Positions 1 through 8,906 of a stretch of DNA of 60,569 nt are shown here, in pieces; the first letter of the stretch is position 1; every line of letters starts with the position of its first letter. The position numbers and the translations under genes are program-made. The stretch lies in the NCBI GenBank assembly GCA_030646695.1, contig JAUSLF010000061.1, positions 1 through 60,569 of the forward strand, written 5' to 3'. Source of the stretch: Nitrosomonadaceae bacterium. Lineage in GTDB: Bacteria > Pseudomonadota > Gammaproteobacteria > Burkholderiales > Nitrosomonadaceae. The notes under the pieces are model-generated. The model was not told where the DNA came from. It saw only the letters and a list, made by a program, of their open reading frames with translations, and made no database searches.

Positions 1-17
1 CCCCCCCCCCCCCCCCC
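1..17. other. Poly-C run at window edge
   Basis: Seventeen consecutive C bases open the window, followed by GCGT and a run of six G. Such a homopolymer directly at a sequence end is most easily explained as a contig-end or gap-edge artefact. A real G/C tract upstream of the ABC ATPase gene cannot be excluded. Confidence 0.6.
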
Positions 18-76
18 GCGTGGGGGGCAAAGATTTTCCTATAAGTAATACAATGAGTGGGTCGGCTGGAAATCTA

Positions 77-862
77 ATGATCCTGCAAATACAAAACCTA
101 ACCCTGCAATATCCCGGCAAGCTGCTGTGTCGCGATTTGAATCTCACCGTCAATCGCGGTGAGTGCTGGGCCATCCTCGGCCAGAATGGCTGCGGCAAAA
201 CCACTTTGATCCATGCGCTGGGCGGCTTGCGTCCCGCCGATAGCGGGGGTGCAGCCAGCGTGACGCTGGCGGGAAAAGCGCCGCAAGACTGGCCGCGGCG
301 CGAACTTGCCTGCAAGCTCGGCATCATGTTGCAGGAGGAGCCCGGCGAGTTCTGGGGCAATGTGCAGGAATACGTGTTGCTGGGGCGGCATCCGCACGTT
401 AGGAACCTGTTCGGCTGGGAAGCGGTTGATCACGACATTGCGCTGCAGGCCATGGAGCGCATGGAATTGACTGCTCTTGCCCAGCGTCCGCTGGTGACGC
501 TTTCCGGCGGCGAGCGTCAGCGTGCGCGTATCGCCTTGTTGCTTGCCCAGTCACCGCAGTGCTATTTACTGGATGAGCCGTTGCAACATCTCGACCTGCG
601 TCATCAGCTTTTCACTATGACGTTGTTCAGGGAACTGGCCTTGCAGGGCAGCGCGGTGATGATGGTGCTGCACGACATTACCTGGGCCAGTCGTTATTGT
701 GACCATGTGCTGATGCTGTTCGACAATGGCCGCACCCTCGCCGGGAGCACAGAAGAAATACTCAGCCGCTCCAATCTGGAGACGCTCTACCAATGCAATC
801 TGGAGGAATCCGGCACAGGCAGCGCGCGCCATTTCGTGCCGGGAATGGTGACGGGTGTATAA
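77..862 (+). CDS. ABC transporter ATP-binding protein (siderophore/cobalamin uptake type)
   Basis: This 261-residue protein should be the cytoplasmic ATPase of an importer of the FecE/BtuD class. Visible motifs are Walker A GQNGCGKTT (35-43), Q-loop MLQEEP (84-89), signature LSGGERQ (142-148), Walker B YLLDEP (163-168) and the switch histidine in VLHD (199). I start at the ATG at 77 because family members begin just before the first strand (ILQIQNLTL); an in-frame GTG at 20 would add 19 unconvincing residues. The permease and binding-protein genes are not in the window and presumably lie upstream. The substrate (Fe-siderophore, haem or cobalamin) cannot be told from the ATPase alone. Confidence 0.85.
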   Translation: MILQIQNLTLQYPGKLLCRDLNLTVNRGECWAILGQNGCGKTTLIHALGGLRPADSGGAASVTLAGKAPQDWPRRELACKLGIMLQEEPGEFWGNVQEYVLLGRHPHVRNLFGWEAVDHDIALQAMERMELTALAQRPLVTLSGGERQRARIALLLAQSPQCYLLDEPLQHLDLRHQLFTMTLFRELALQGSAVMMVLHDITWASRYCDHVLMLFDNGRTLAGSTEEILSRSNLETLYQCNLEESGTGSARHFVPGMVTGV

Positions 863-892
863 TTCACAGCTTGATGCCCACCTCATTGCGTA

Positions 893-2302
893 ATGATCCG
901 TAAACTTCTTCATCGCGTTTTCAAGCGCAAGCCATCCGCTTCTGTTTCCGCCTCCACTGCTTCCGGCACCAGGCTGCACATTATCCCGCGTAAGCAACAT
1001 GGCATTTCCCGCAATCACATCACCCCCTGTGCATTGAAAGTTACGTCGGACCTACAGCAGGCAGGGTATTCCGCTTTCGTGGTGGGCGGGGCGGTACGCG
1101 ACTTGCTGCTGGGGCTGGAGCCAAAGGATTACGATGTCGCCACCAATGCCACGCCCGAGGACGTGCGCGCCGTGTTTCGCCGCTCGCGCATCATCGGCCG
1201 CCGCTTTCGCCTGGTGCATGTGATGTGTGGTGCTGAAACTGTGGAAGTGTCTACTTTCCGTGGTAACTCGTCCACCGGCGAGGACGATGGGATTACAGTG
1301 AACAAGCATGCCGATGAGCATGGGCGTCTGCTGCGCGATAATGTATTCGGCAGCCAGGAAGAGGACGCAGTGCGGCGCGACTTCACCGTCAACGCGTTAT
1401 TTTACGATCCTGCCAACGAGGAAATCTGGGACTACCTGAACGGCTACGATGACATCGAGGCGAAACGGCTGCGTATCATCGGCGATCCTTTACAGCGTTA
1501 TCGTGAGGACCCGGTACGCATGTTGCGCGCGGTACGGCTGGCAGCCAAACTCGAAATGCAGATTGATGCCGCCAGCGCTGCTCCCATCGGCGACCTGGCC
1601 CCGCTGTTGCGAAACGTGCCGCCGTCGCGGCTGTTTGATGAGATGCTGAAATTGCTGCTGTCCGGCCACGCATTGGCCTGTGTGGTGGATTTGCGTGCAC
1701 GCGGGCTGCACCACGGTTTGCTGCCGATGCTGGATGTCATACTGGAGCAGCCATTGGGCGAGCGCTTCATTACACTCGCACTCAGAAACACCGACGAGCG
1801 CGTGCGGCAGGAAAAACCGGTGTCTCCCGGCTTTCTATTTGCGGCGCTGTTATGGCACGAGGTGCTGGCGCAGTGGAATATCCGGCAGGCTGCGGGAGAA
1901 AAACCAATGCTTGCGTTGCAACAGGCAATGGATGATGTGCTGGCGGTACAAGATAAAGAGCTGGCGATTCCGCGCCGCTATGATGCCATCATGCAGGAAA
2001 TCTGGGCGATGCAGCCGCGCTTTCTGGGGCGAGGGGGGCGCAGACCGTTTCGTCTGCTGGAACACCCGCGCTTTCGCGCCGCTTATGATTTCATGCTGCT
2101 GCGCTGCGAAAGCAGCGAGATAGATCCAGAACTGGGTCAGTGGTGGGAGATGTTCCAGCGAGTCAGTGCCGGTGAACGTGAAGCCATGCTGCTCAAGGAC
2201 GAAGTGCCAAAGAAACGCAGAAAACGCCGCCGCCGTCCCGAAGCCGTGACTGACGCTGGGGCCAGTCCCGACAGCTCAGACGCGGACGCGGTGATATCTT
2301 GA
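893..2302 (+). CDS. pcnB: Poly(A) polymerase I
   Basis: PcnB adds 3' poly(A) tails to RNAs and so marks them for decay. The class II nucleotidyltransferase head is clear: FVVGGAVRDLLLG (about 62-74), then the catalytic Asp pair in KDYD (79 and 81), then RRDFTVNALFYDP (about 163-175). The length (469 residues) and the very basic tail KKRRKRRRR near the end fit poly(A) polymerase better than the shorter CCA-adding enzyme. The first 40 residues are basic and unconserved, so the exact start (ATG at 893) is less certain. The stop codon overlaps the TTG start of folK by four bases, which suggests translational coupling. Confidence 0.93.
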   Translation: MIRKLLHRVFKRKPSASVSASTASGTRLHIIPRKQHGISRNHITPCALKVTSDLQQAGYSAFVVGGAVRDLLLGLEPKDYDVATNATPEDVRAVFRRSRIIGRRFRLVHVMCGAETVEVSTFRGNSSTGEDDGITVNKHADEHGRLLRDNVFGSQEEDAVRRDFTVNALFYDPANEEIWDYLNGYDDIEAKRLRIIGDPLQRYREDPVRMLRAVRLAAKLEMQIDAASAAPIGDLAPLLRNVPPSRLFDEMLKLLLSGHALACVVDLRARGLHHGLLPMLDVILEQPLGERFITLALRNTDERVRQEKPVSPGFLFAALLWHEVLAQWNIRQAAGEKPMLALQQAMDDVLAVQDKELAIPRRYDAIMQEIWAMQPRFLGRGGRRPFRLLEHPRFRAAYDFMLLRCESSEIDPELGQWWEMFQRVSAGEREAMLLKDEVPKKRRKRRRRPEAVTDAGASPDSSDADAVIS

Positions 2303-2802
2303 CATCAGGCACCAAAGCGCAAGCGCTTTGCCATGCTTTCATTGCACTGGGCAGCAACCTGGCTAACCCGGCACTGCAGGTGCGGCGGGCTTTTGCCGAA
2401 CTGTCCCAGCTTCCTGCCAGCCGTTTGTTGAATTGCTCCGCGATTTATCGCAGCGCGCCGGTGGGGCGGCTTGATCAGCCCGATTTCATCAACGCCGTGG
2501 CGCAGATTGAAACCAGTCTCGCGCCGCATGATCTGCTCAAAGCCCTGCTTGAGATCGAGCATCGCTGCGGGCGCGTGCGCACATCGCTCAATGCTCCACG
2601 CATTCTGGATCTGGATCTGCTGCTGTATGCTGATCTGCAATGCCACGAACCCGGTTTGACCCTGCCACATCCGCGCATGCACCAACGGGCATTCGTATTG
2701 CAGCCGCTGCTGGAAATCGCACCGGATTGCTGTATTCCCGGGCATGGTGCGGTGGTTGAATTGCTGGCCGTATGTGCCGGGCAGCGGCTCGAACGAGAGT
2801 AA
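2299..2802 (+). CDS. folK: 2-amino-4-hydroxy-6-hydroxymethyldihydropteridine pyrophosphokinase
   Basis: FolK transfers pyrophosphate from ATP to hydroxymethyl-dihydropterin in folate synthesis. The 167-residue product has the family hallmarks: FIALGSNLANP near the N-terminus, SAIYRSAPVG, QPDFINAVAQIET, and the signature RILDLDLLLY followed by LPHPRMHQRAFVLQPL. The start is TTG at 2299, overlapping the pcnB stop (TTGA); no in-frame ATG lies before the conserved region. It precedes a deoxynucleoside kinase and panBC, a cofactor cluster common in betaproteobacteria. Confidence 0.93.
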   Translation: MTSGTKAQALCHAFIALGSNLANPALQVRRAFAELSQLPASRLLNCSAIYRSAPVGRLDQPDFINAVAQIETSLAPHDLLKALLEIEHRCGRVRTSLNAPRILDLDLLLYADLQCHEPGLTLPHPRMHQRAFVLQPLLEIAPDCCIPGHGAVVELLAVCAGQRLERE

Positions 2803-2807
2803 CCATA

Positions 2808-3446
2808 GTGAAGCTGGAAAAGTATCGATACATCGTGGTGGAGGGCCCGATAGGCGTGGGCAAGACCAGTCTGGCACAGCGTCTGGCGCATCATTTGAAC
2901 AGCGCGTTGTTGCTGGAGAAACCTGCCGAGAATCCGTTTCTCGAGAAATTCTACAGCGATATTCCGCGTTACGCATTGCCGACACAATTGTTCTTCCTGT
3001 TTCAACGCGCTGCTCAGGTACAGGGCCTGGCGCAACTGGACATGTTTGCCCAGGCGACCGTGAGCGATTTCCTGCTCGACAAGGATCAACTGTTCGCCGG
3101 ACTAACGCTGAGCGATGCCGAACACGAACTCTATCAGCAGATTTACCATCACTTGCAACCCCAGGCTCCGCAGCCCGATCTGGTGATTTATTTGCAGGCT
3201 TCTCCCGATACCCTGGTGGAACGCGTAAAGCGGCGAGGCAGCGCTTTCGAGAAAAGCATTTCCGAGGATTATCTGTGGCGGCTGGCTGAAACCTACACAC
3301 GGTTTTTTTATCAGTACGAAACTGCACCGGTGATGATCGTCAATAGCGAGAATCTCAATTTTGTTGATAAGCAGGAGGATTTTGATTTATTGTTGCAGCG
3401 GCTAGAGCAGATGCGCGGCCCACGGGAATATTTCAACCGGGGATAG
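2808..3446 (+). CDS. Deoxynucleoside kinase (deoxyadenosine/deoxyguanosine type)
   Basis: This is a predicted cytoplasmic kinase that phosphorylates deoxynucleosides for dNTP salvage. The P-loop GPIGVGKTS lies about 12 residues from the start. The family's DLVIYLQASPDTLVERVKRRG segment and the arginine-rich lid follow at about 135-160. I choose GTG at 2808, five bases after the folK stop, giving 212 residues; an upstream in-frame start at 2772 would lie inside folK. The gene sits between folK and panB in what looks like one transcript. Substrate preference (dA/dG or broader) cannot be read from the sequence. Confidence 0.85.
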   Translation: MKLEKYRYIVVEGPIGVGKTSLAQRLAHHLNSALLLEKPAENPFLEKFYSDIPRYALPTQLFFLFQRAAQVQGLAQLDMFAQATVSDFLLDKDQLFAGLTLSDAEHELYQQIYHHLQPQAPQPDLVIYLQASPDTLVERVKRRGSAFEKSISEDYLWRLAETYTRFFYQYETAPVMIVNSENLNFVDKQEDFDLLLQRLEQMRGPREYFNRG

Positions 3447-3452
3447 GAAGCT

Positions 3453-3495
3453 TCTGAACAAGTTCTCCGCCGCACTCGCGTGGGCTTTGTTCAGA
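3453..3495. repeat. Inverted repeat between kinase and panB
   Basis: The arms TCTGAACAA (3453-3461) and TTGTTCAGA (3487-3495) are perfect 9-bp complements around a G/C-rich 25-base loop. The structure ends nine bases before the panB Shine-Dalgarno AGGAGGT (3504-3510). It has no T-run, so it is not a classical terminator. It could be an mRNA processing or stability element, or an operator. Confidence 0.5.
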
Positions 3496-3515
3496 GAATT
3501 CTCAGGAGGTCAATG

Positions 3516-4307
3516 ATGCGAACCACACTAAGTACGTTGCAGAAAATGCGTAATGATGGCGAGAGAATTGCCATCGTTACCTGCTATGACGCGAGTTTCG
3601 CGGCAGTGCTGGAAAATGCCGGCGTCGATATCCTGCTGGTGGGTGATTCGCTGGGCAACGTGCTGCAAGGCGAAGAGACCACGTTGCCGGTGACGCTGGA
3701 CGACATGATCTATCACACCCGTTGCGTGGTGCGCGGATCGAGCAAGGCGTTCATCATGGTCGACATGCCTTTTGGCACTTCGCAGATAACGCCGGAAGAC
3801 ACTTTCGAAAATGCTGCCGAACTCATGGCGGCAGGTGCCAACATGGTCAAGATAGAAGGCGGCTGCATCATGGCGGAAACGGTCGAGTTTCTTACCCAGC
3901 GCGGCATCCCGGTATGCGCCCACATCGGCCTGACGCCGCAATCGGTACACCAGTTGGGCGGCTATAAGCTGCAGGGCGAGAGCGATCATCAGGCAAAACA
4001 ATTGATGACAGATGCGGTGGCGCTGGAAAAAGCCGGTGCAGGCATGCTGTTGATGGAAGTCGTCCCGGCTGCGCTCGCCAAAAAAATCACCAGGAAACTT
4101 TCCATTCCCACCGTCGGCATCGGCGCAGGTGTGGATTGCTCGGCACAGGTATTGGTGCTGTATGACATGCTGGGCATCTACTCGGGCAAGAAAGCCCGAT
4201 TCATGAAAAATTTTATGGCCGGCGCAGGCAGCATCCAGGCGGCTGTGGAAACCTATGTCAAGGAAGTGAAAGCCGGGAAATTTCCCGGGCCGGAGCATAG
4301 CTTCTGA
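3516..4307 (+). CDS. panB: 3-methyl-2-oxobutanoate hydroxymethyltransferase
   Basis: PanB makes ketopantoate from alpha-ketoisovalerate and methylene-tetrahydrofolate, the first committed step to pantothenate and CoA. The sequence shows the family strings [36 protein letters not shown], the metal-ligand Asp in VDMPFG, and KIEGG. AGGAGGT at 3504-3510 fits the second of two adjacent ATGs (3516) better than the first (3513). The product is 263 residues, the normal length. panC follows after six bases. Confidence 0.95.
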   Translation: MRTTLSTLQKMRNDGERIAIVTCYDASFAAVLENAGVDILLVGDSLGNVLQGEETTLPVTLDDMIYHTRCVVRGSSKAFIMVDMPFGTSQITPEDTFENAAELMAAGANMVKIEGGCIMAETVEFLTQRGIPVCAHIGLTPQSVHQLGGYKLQGESDHQAKQLMTDAVALEKAGAGMLLMEVVPAALAKKITRKLSIPTVGIGAGVDCSAQVLVLYDMLGIYSGKKARFMKNFMAGAGSIQAAVETYVKEVKAGKFPGPEHSF

Positions 4308-4313
4308 GAGACT

Positions 4314-5150
4314 GTGGAGATCATTACCGACATGCCGGCCCTGCGTGCACGCCTCCAGCGTGAATCTGCCATTGCTTTTGTCCCCACCATGGGCAATCTG
4401 CATGAAGGTCATTTGTCGCTGGTGCGGCTTGCGCAGCAACAAGCGGATTGCGTGGTGGCCAGCATATTCGTGAATCGCTTGCAATTCGCACCGGCCGAGG
4501 ACTTCGATCAATACCCGCGTACCCTGGCAGATGACTGCAAGCTGTTGCAAAACCAAGGTGTCAACGTGGTATTTGCGCCTGATGAGAAGGATATTTATCC
4601 AGAGCCACAGGAGTTTCTGCTGGAGCCGCCGCCGCTGGCGAATATGCTGGAAGGCGAATTTCGCCCCGGTTTTTTTCGTGGCGTGATGACGGTGGTACTG
4701 AAACTGTTCAACATCGTGCAGCCCCAGGTGGCGGTGTTCGGCAAAAAGGATTATCAGCAGATGCAGCTTGTACGTGAAATGGTGCGGCAATTGAATCTGC
4801 CGCTGGAAATCATCGCGGGCGAAACCGCGCGCGCGCCAGACGGTCTGGCATTGAGTTCGCGCAACCGCTATCTGAATGGCGAAGAGCGCGCCGAAGCGGT
4901 GCGTCTGCACCGAGCCTTGTCCGAGATAAAGCATGCAGTAGAGGCGGGCAACAGGAATTTTCAGCAGTTGTGCAAAAACGCGCGCGAGGATCTTGCCAGC
5001 CATGGGTGGGAAGTTGATTACATCGCATTGCGGCAACGCGACACCTTGGCTCCGGCAGGGGCGGACGACCCGGATCTAGCAGTGCTGGCAGCGGCCCGCT
5101 TGGGCAAAACCCGGTTGATTGATAACCTGGAAGTCTCCGCCGGAGTCTGA
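4314..5150 (+). CDS. panC: Pantothenate synthetase
   Basis: PanC condenses pantoate and beta-alanine through a pantoyl-adenylate. The HIGH-type nucleotide motif [12 protein letters not shown] (about 23-34), [16 protein letters not shown] (about 142-157) and the LSSRNRYL loop are all present. The 278-residue length is standard. The start is GTG at 4314, six bases after panB, so the two genes form an operon. A separate panD is not in this window. Confidence 0.95.
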   Translation: MEIITDMPALRARLQRESAIAFVPTMGNLHEGHLSLVRLAQQQADCVVASIFVNRLQFAPAEDFDQYPRTLADDCKLLQNQGVNVVFAPDEKDIYPEPQEFLLEPPPLANMLEGEFRPGFFRGVMTVVLKLFNIVQPQVAVFGKKDYQQMQLVREMVRQLNLPLEIIAGETARAPDGLALSSRNRYLNGEERAEAVRLHRALSEIKHAVEAGNRNFQQLCKNAREDLASHGWEVDYIALRQRDTLAPAGADDPDLAVLAAARLGKTRLIDNLEVSAGV

Positions 5151-5186
5151 ATCAGCTTATTGAAACGACTGTTGTATCCTCCTGCT

Positions 5187-5783
5187 CTATTTGGGACAGT
5201 TTGCGATGCACCGTTCTTCCACGGTTTTCTTGCCGCCGCAACTCAGGAAGCAGGCGTCCTGGACGGATTGGCAGCCGCATTCCACCTCGCATTGCTCGTA
5301 GCGCAGCCGGTCGTATTCCCTCCTGCGGTCGGGCTGGATCGGCGGCGCAGGTGAATAAAAATAAGGGGAGGAATACCCCATCCCGTACCAAGGGGAGCCG
5401 CCCCATCCCCATGAGGGACCCCAGCCCCAGGGGTAGCCACCCCAACCCCAGGCGGAGCGCCCCCAGCCTAAAGATTGGTAGAAGCGGGAATTGTTCAGTT
5501 GCTGACGGTAGCTATTGAACTCACTTTCATGGCGCCTGACTGCTTCATCGTAGCGCTGTTCCGCCAGGGGTTCGATGCGCTGCAGGCATGCCTGGTAAGT
5601 GGACGTGCAGCTTTGCTGGCATGCCGCCAATTGTTGCGTGCATTTCCCCAGGCAAACGATGCCCGCGGGATCGGTCGGCGGCTCATAACGGTGAGTGATT
5701 TGATAGCGTGGCTCAAAGCTGGCACAGCCAAACAAAGCGGCGGTCAGAGCGGTCAGGATCAGGGCGCGCAGGGTTGGGAGCAT
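5187..5783 (-). CDS. Cys-rich, Gly/Trp-rich lipoprotein of unknown function
   Basis: I do not recognise a family. The 198-residue product opens with a hydrophobic signal peptide and a lipobox LFGC (cysteine at about residue 20), so it should be lipid-anchored. An N-terminal cysteine cluster follows (CLGKC, CQQSC, CLQ; about 44-66), then an Arg/Glu helix, then a Gly/Trp/Tyr/Pro-rich low-complexity stretch (about 105-147). It ends with a second cysteine cluster (CEVECGC, CFLSC, CIANC). The paired cysteines suggest disulfides or metal binding outside the cytoplasm. The gene converges on panC and diverges from apt. Confidence 0.7.
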   Translation of the reverse strand: MLPTLRALILTALTAALFGCASFEPRYQITHRYEPPTDPAGIVCLGKCTQQLAACQQSCTSTYQACLQRIEPLAEQRYDEAVRRHESEFNSYRQQLNNSRFYQSLGWGRSAWGWGGYPWGWGPSWGWGGSPWYGMGYSSPYFYSPAPPIQPDRRREYDRLRYEQCEVECGCQSVQDACFLSCGGKKTVEERCIANCPK

Positions 5784-6002
5784 GGCTATCCTCTCATCAG
5801 CATGGTTTCACGATTGACCAGATTGACCATAGTAGTCTGAGGAATCAACCGGAGCCAGAGATTTAATAATTCCCGGGTAGTCACAATTTTACCGCCCCCG
5901 CACAAAATTTGCCTGTCAAACAGAATCCTGTGCGATCATCACGCGGATTCATGCAGCGTTTGAGATGGAGCCACCCTTCAACAGCCAGAGACAGGACTTG
6001 TC

Positions 6003-6530
6003 ATGCCAATTAAATCCCGCATTCGCACCATCCCGCATTACCCCCACAAGGGGATCATGTTTCGTGACATTACCACGCTGCTGAAAGACCCGGTCGGGCT
6101 GCGTGCGACCATCCAGGAGATTGCCGGCCGCTACCGGGAATTGAAGATCGACAAGGTAGCTGGTATCGAGTCGCGCGGCTTTATTGTCGGTGCCCCGGTC
6201 GCTTATCAGCTTAATCTCGGCTTTATCCCGATACGCAAGAAAGGCAAGCTGCCTGCGGCAACGGTCGGGCGCGACTATCAACTGGAATACGGCAGCGATC
6301 GCATCGAGATTCATGTGGATGCAATTCAGCCGGGTGACCGTGTATTACTGGTGGATGATCTCATTGCCACTGGCGGCACGGCGGAAGCTGCAGCCGGGCT
6401 GATACAGGAGATGGGTGGGGAAGTGGTGGAATGCTGTTTCGTGATCGATCTGCCCGATGTCGGCGGCAGGGCGCGGCTGGAGAAACTGGGGCACAAGGTA
6501 TTTGCATTGTGCGAATTCAGCGGTGATTGA
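6003..6530 (+). CDS. apt: Adenine phosphoribosyltransferase
   Basis: Apt salvages adenine to AMP with PRPP. The 175-residue protein carries the type I PRPP-binding signature [14 protein letters not shown] (about 115-128). It also has the APT-typical [11 protein letters not shown] near the N-terminus and [17 protein letters not shown]. The gene stands alone on the forward strand, convergent with the LOV-protein gene 50 bases downstream; I see no strong hairpin between them. About 220 bases separate it from the divergent lipoprotein gene. Confidence 0.95.
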   Translation: MPIKSRIRTIPHYPHKGIMFRDITTLLKDPVGLRATIQEIAGRYRELKIDKVAGIESRGFIVGAPVAYQLNLGFIPIRKKGKLPAATVGRDYQLEYGSDRIEIHVDAIQPGDRVLLVDDLIATGGTAEAAAGLIQEMGGEVVECCFVIDLPDVGGRARLEKLGHKVFALCEFSGD

Positions 6531-6580
6531 GACGGTAGCCAAGCTTCTCCAGCCGTGCTCCGGGCGAAAAGAATCGACAA

Positions 6581-7036
6581 TTATTTCGCCAATAACTCAA
6601 GGCAACCGGTCAGCCGTTTGATTTCCTCTTCCGCATGGACTTGCGGGGTGATGTCGTATTGCACGCCCAGGTAATAAAGTAATTTTCCATTGGAATCAAA
6701 CAGCGGGGTAAGCGCCAAGTGGTTATAAAACAGTTCGCCATCTTTCCGGTAATTTCTGAGTGTGACCTCAATTGGCTGGCAGTTCTTTATCGCCTCCCGC
6801 AACCGGGGCAGGTCTTCCTGGGCGTGATCCGTGCCTTGCAGGAAACGGCAGTTTTTTCCTATGGTTTCTTCCTGGGTATAACCCGTCACCGTCTCGAAAG
6901 CTTTATTTACGTATACGAGCGGCATATCTTCCAGGTCGGGGTCAGCCAGAGTCACGCCATTGACGCAGGAATCCAGTATTTTGGTCAGGATCTGCGGGAT
7001 CAATCCCGGATCTTTTTCAACTATGAAAGTGGTCAT
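6581..7036 (-). CDS. Short LOV (blue-light sensing PAS) protein
   Basis: The 151-residue product is essentially one LOV domain with a short C-terminal helix and no output domain. It has GKNCRFLQG with the photoactive cysteine at 63, NYRKDG (Asn95), Asn105 in FYNHL, and Gln126 in GVQYDIT. These are the residues that hold FMN and form the flavin-cysteinyl adduct in known LOV proteins. The tail after 130 (VHAEEEIKRLTGCLELL) looks like a signalling or dimerising helix. It is the last of three reverse-strand genes, after a flavoprotein and a START-like protein. A ribosome-binding site GGAGA precedes the ATG. Confidence 0.88.
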   Translation of the reverse strand: MTTFIVEKDPGLIPQILTKILDSCVNGVTLADPDLEDMPLVYVNKAFETVTGYTQEETIGKNCRFLQGTDHAQEDLPRLREAIKNCQPIEVTLRNYRKDGELFYNHLALTPLFDSNGKLLYYLGVQYDITPQVHAEEEIKRLTGCLELLAK

Positions 7037-7104
7037 CGCTTTTCTCCAATATTAATTTGACAATCTGACAACGTGCTAAATACTACATGGATAACAATCA
7101 GGGA

Positions 7105-7593
7105 TTATGGTGCCGCAGGGTCGGCAAGCTCGTTCTCGATCAATTGCTTGATATTTCTCACCGTTCTCTCCGTTCCATCCTGAACAGCCAGGCGGACGAG
7201 TTTCTCGAACGGCTTCATGTAGAGTTCCAGCCTGAGTAGTTCGAAAGTAAAAGTGATGCGGCTCGCCGATGCGGGACTGGCCGGCTCCAGCACATAATCG
7301 CAGCGATAAGGATTGGAAACGCCTTCAAAGCAAATGCGCCTGCCCGGTTGAAAAGCCGTAACCTTGAAAGTTGATTCCGAGCGGTTGCCCTGATCGACGC
7401 GAACCTGGCGGCACAGGGTGCCAAGCTTCACTGGACCCTCGGTTAGAGATTTCAAGTCGAGAACCTCCGGTGACCAGCGTGGATAATTTCTGAAAAAATC
7501 GGCGCCGACAAAATTGAATATGTCATCGCACGGACGCTGAATTACCGCACCGGCTTTACCGGTAACCTGTATGTCTTTGAGCAAACCGAACAT
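7105..7593 (-). CDS. SRPBCC/START-like (polyketide-cyclase-type) protein
   Basis: This 162-residue protein looks like a START/Bet v1-like fold of the polyketide_cyc2 group. An opening strand (GKAGAVIQRPCDDIFNFV) is followed by a YPRWSPEV loop, LGTLCRQVR, repeated beta-strands ending ITFTFELL, and a long C-terminal helix. Such proteins bind small hydrophobic ligands, but the ligand here is unknown. The ribosome-binding site AGGAGG precedes the ATG. The gene starts 27 bases after the upstream flavoprotein gene and leads into the LOV gene 68 bases later. Confidence 0.6.
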   Translation of the reverse strand: MFGLLKDIQVTGKAGAVIQRPCDDIFNFVGADFFRNYPRWSPEVLDLKSLTEGPVKLGTLCRQVRVDQGNRSESTFKVTAFQPGRRICFEGVSNPYRCDYVLEPASPASASRITFTFELLRLELYMKPFEKLVRLAVQDGTERTVRNIKQLIENELADPAAP

Positions 7594-7620
7594 CGGGCTG
7601 CCTCCTGCAGTGGTATTTAT

Positions 7621-8778
7621 TCAAATCAGGTAAGTATCTATTCCTGTCAGCAATAAATCGTATTGAGCCGCCACCACTTCCTTGATCACCAGCGCCGGAA
7701 TGCCACTGACCACGTTACCCTCCAGCGCCAGCCAGCCCACTGCATCGGTCGGGCCGAGATTGACGACATACCCCAGATCGCGGTGCAAATAGGGTTCAAG
7801 GAATTTTAGCGTCCCGGAGTGTCGCAGAATGTTGCGCGCCGCCAGCTTGCCTTTGCGCACTGCAGATTGCGCCGTCATGGTATTGGAACCGAAGGAATGG
7901 TAGCTGGAGCAATCGCCCGCGGTAAAAATGTTTTGCAGCGGCTCGTGATCAGTCAGCACCTGCCCGAAGGCATTGGCGGCAAGCAAGTTGTCCGGTTTCT
8001 TGCCGAGGAACAGGAACGATAGCGCGGAAGGTAAAGCGAACTGTCGCCCGCTCTCCTTTTCTTCCAGTAGGATCTTGCCACCCTCCTGTCCCCGATAGAG
8101 CGTGTCGGGATGGAAATCGATACCCTGATCGCTCATGCGCGTCTGGGTATAACTGGAGAAACCTTCTGGGAATTGTTTGAGTACCCGCTCCCCGCTGTCG
8201 ATCAAACGTAGCCTGCTGGTGATTTTCCGCCGCCGCAGGAAATGGGCGATTTCAAACAGGAACTGAATTCCGGTAGCGCCCCCGCCGATCACCGAGATAG
8301 ATTGCTCGTCTGCGTTGCTTGCGTCCAGACGGCTGCTTAATAAATCCGTCCCGCTGCTGGTCATAAAATCTTGCAGAACGACCACATTCTCAGTAGGCTC
8401 CACCTGCTTTCCAGCGGCACCCGATGCGATCAGAAGGTAGTCAAACTCCAGGGTCTGGTCATTGAGAGTAATACATTTATCGTTCTGCCATTGTCGCAGG
8501 GCGCCCTTCTGCGGGATCAGCTCAGCGCAGACATGACGACAGCCAAAGCGGCGCTCCAGAGTGGAGAAGGGTACCAGCACATCCTCCAGCGGATAGCGGA
8601 AGGTCTCATGCAGATGGGTGATCATGACGTGCTGGGAACGGGGATCGACGATGGTGATGCCGGCTTCCGGCATATGCCGCAATAGCGTGGTCATGGCGGC
8701 GATTCCCGCGTAACCGCCCCCCACGATCACAATCTTGAGCTGTTTATTCCCAGGTACGTAAAACGGCAGGAAAGCCAC
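7621..8778 (-). CDS. FAD-dependent pyridine-nucleotide oxidoreductase (NDH-2-like)
   Basis: This 385-residue flavoprotein resembles type II NADH dehydrogenases and sulfide:quinone-type reductases. The FAD dinucleotide fold IVIVGGGYAGIAA lies at about 16-28. The second Rossmann motif SVIGGGATGIQFLFEIA is at about 161-177, and the C-terminal FAD segment IFTAGDCSS at about 285. It starts with GTG preceded by AGGAG. I see no cysteine pair typical of sulfide:quinone reductase, so an NADH:quinone or related redox role is more likely. It heads the reverse-strand set with the START-like and LOV genes. Confidence 0.75.
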   Translation of the reverse strand: MAFLPFYVPGNKQLKIVIVGGGYAGIAAMTTLLRHMPEAGITIVDPRSQHVMITHLHETFRYPLEDVLVPFSTLERRFGCRHVCAELIPQKGALRQWQNDKCITLNDQTLEFDYLLIASGAAGKQVEPTENVVVLQDFMTSSGTDLLSSRLDASNADEQSISVIGGGATGIQFLFEIAHFLRRRKITSRLRLIDSGERVLKQFPEGFSSYTQTRMSDQGIDFHPDTLYRGQEGGKILLEEKESGRQFALPSALSFLFLGKKPDNLLAANAFGQVLTDHEPLQNIFTAGDCSSYHSFGSNTMTAQSAVRKGKLAARNILRHSGTLKFLEPYLHRDLGYVVNLGPTDAVGWLALEGNVVSGIPALVIKEVVAAQYDLLLTGIDTYLI

Positions 8779-8906
8779 AATTTCTCCTAGGATCGGCCAT
8801 TGAATTTGCGGGCGGCACCCGTTACCGGGAAGCGTAGCACAAATTTCCGACAGCGGTGCTGCCCCTCATGGCTGATTGTGTCTGGCCGGCTTGGGTGCCA
8901 TGCTTT

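Noticed and set aside
3528-5036. A 502-codon open frame antisense to panB and panC
   Set aside because: It lies wholly opposite two well-recognised genes, its translation is His/Arg/Gln-rich without domain character, and it is explained by the G/C-rich codon pattern of the forward genes.
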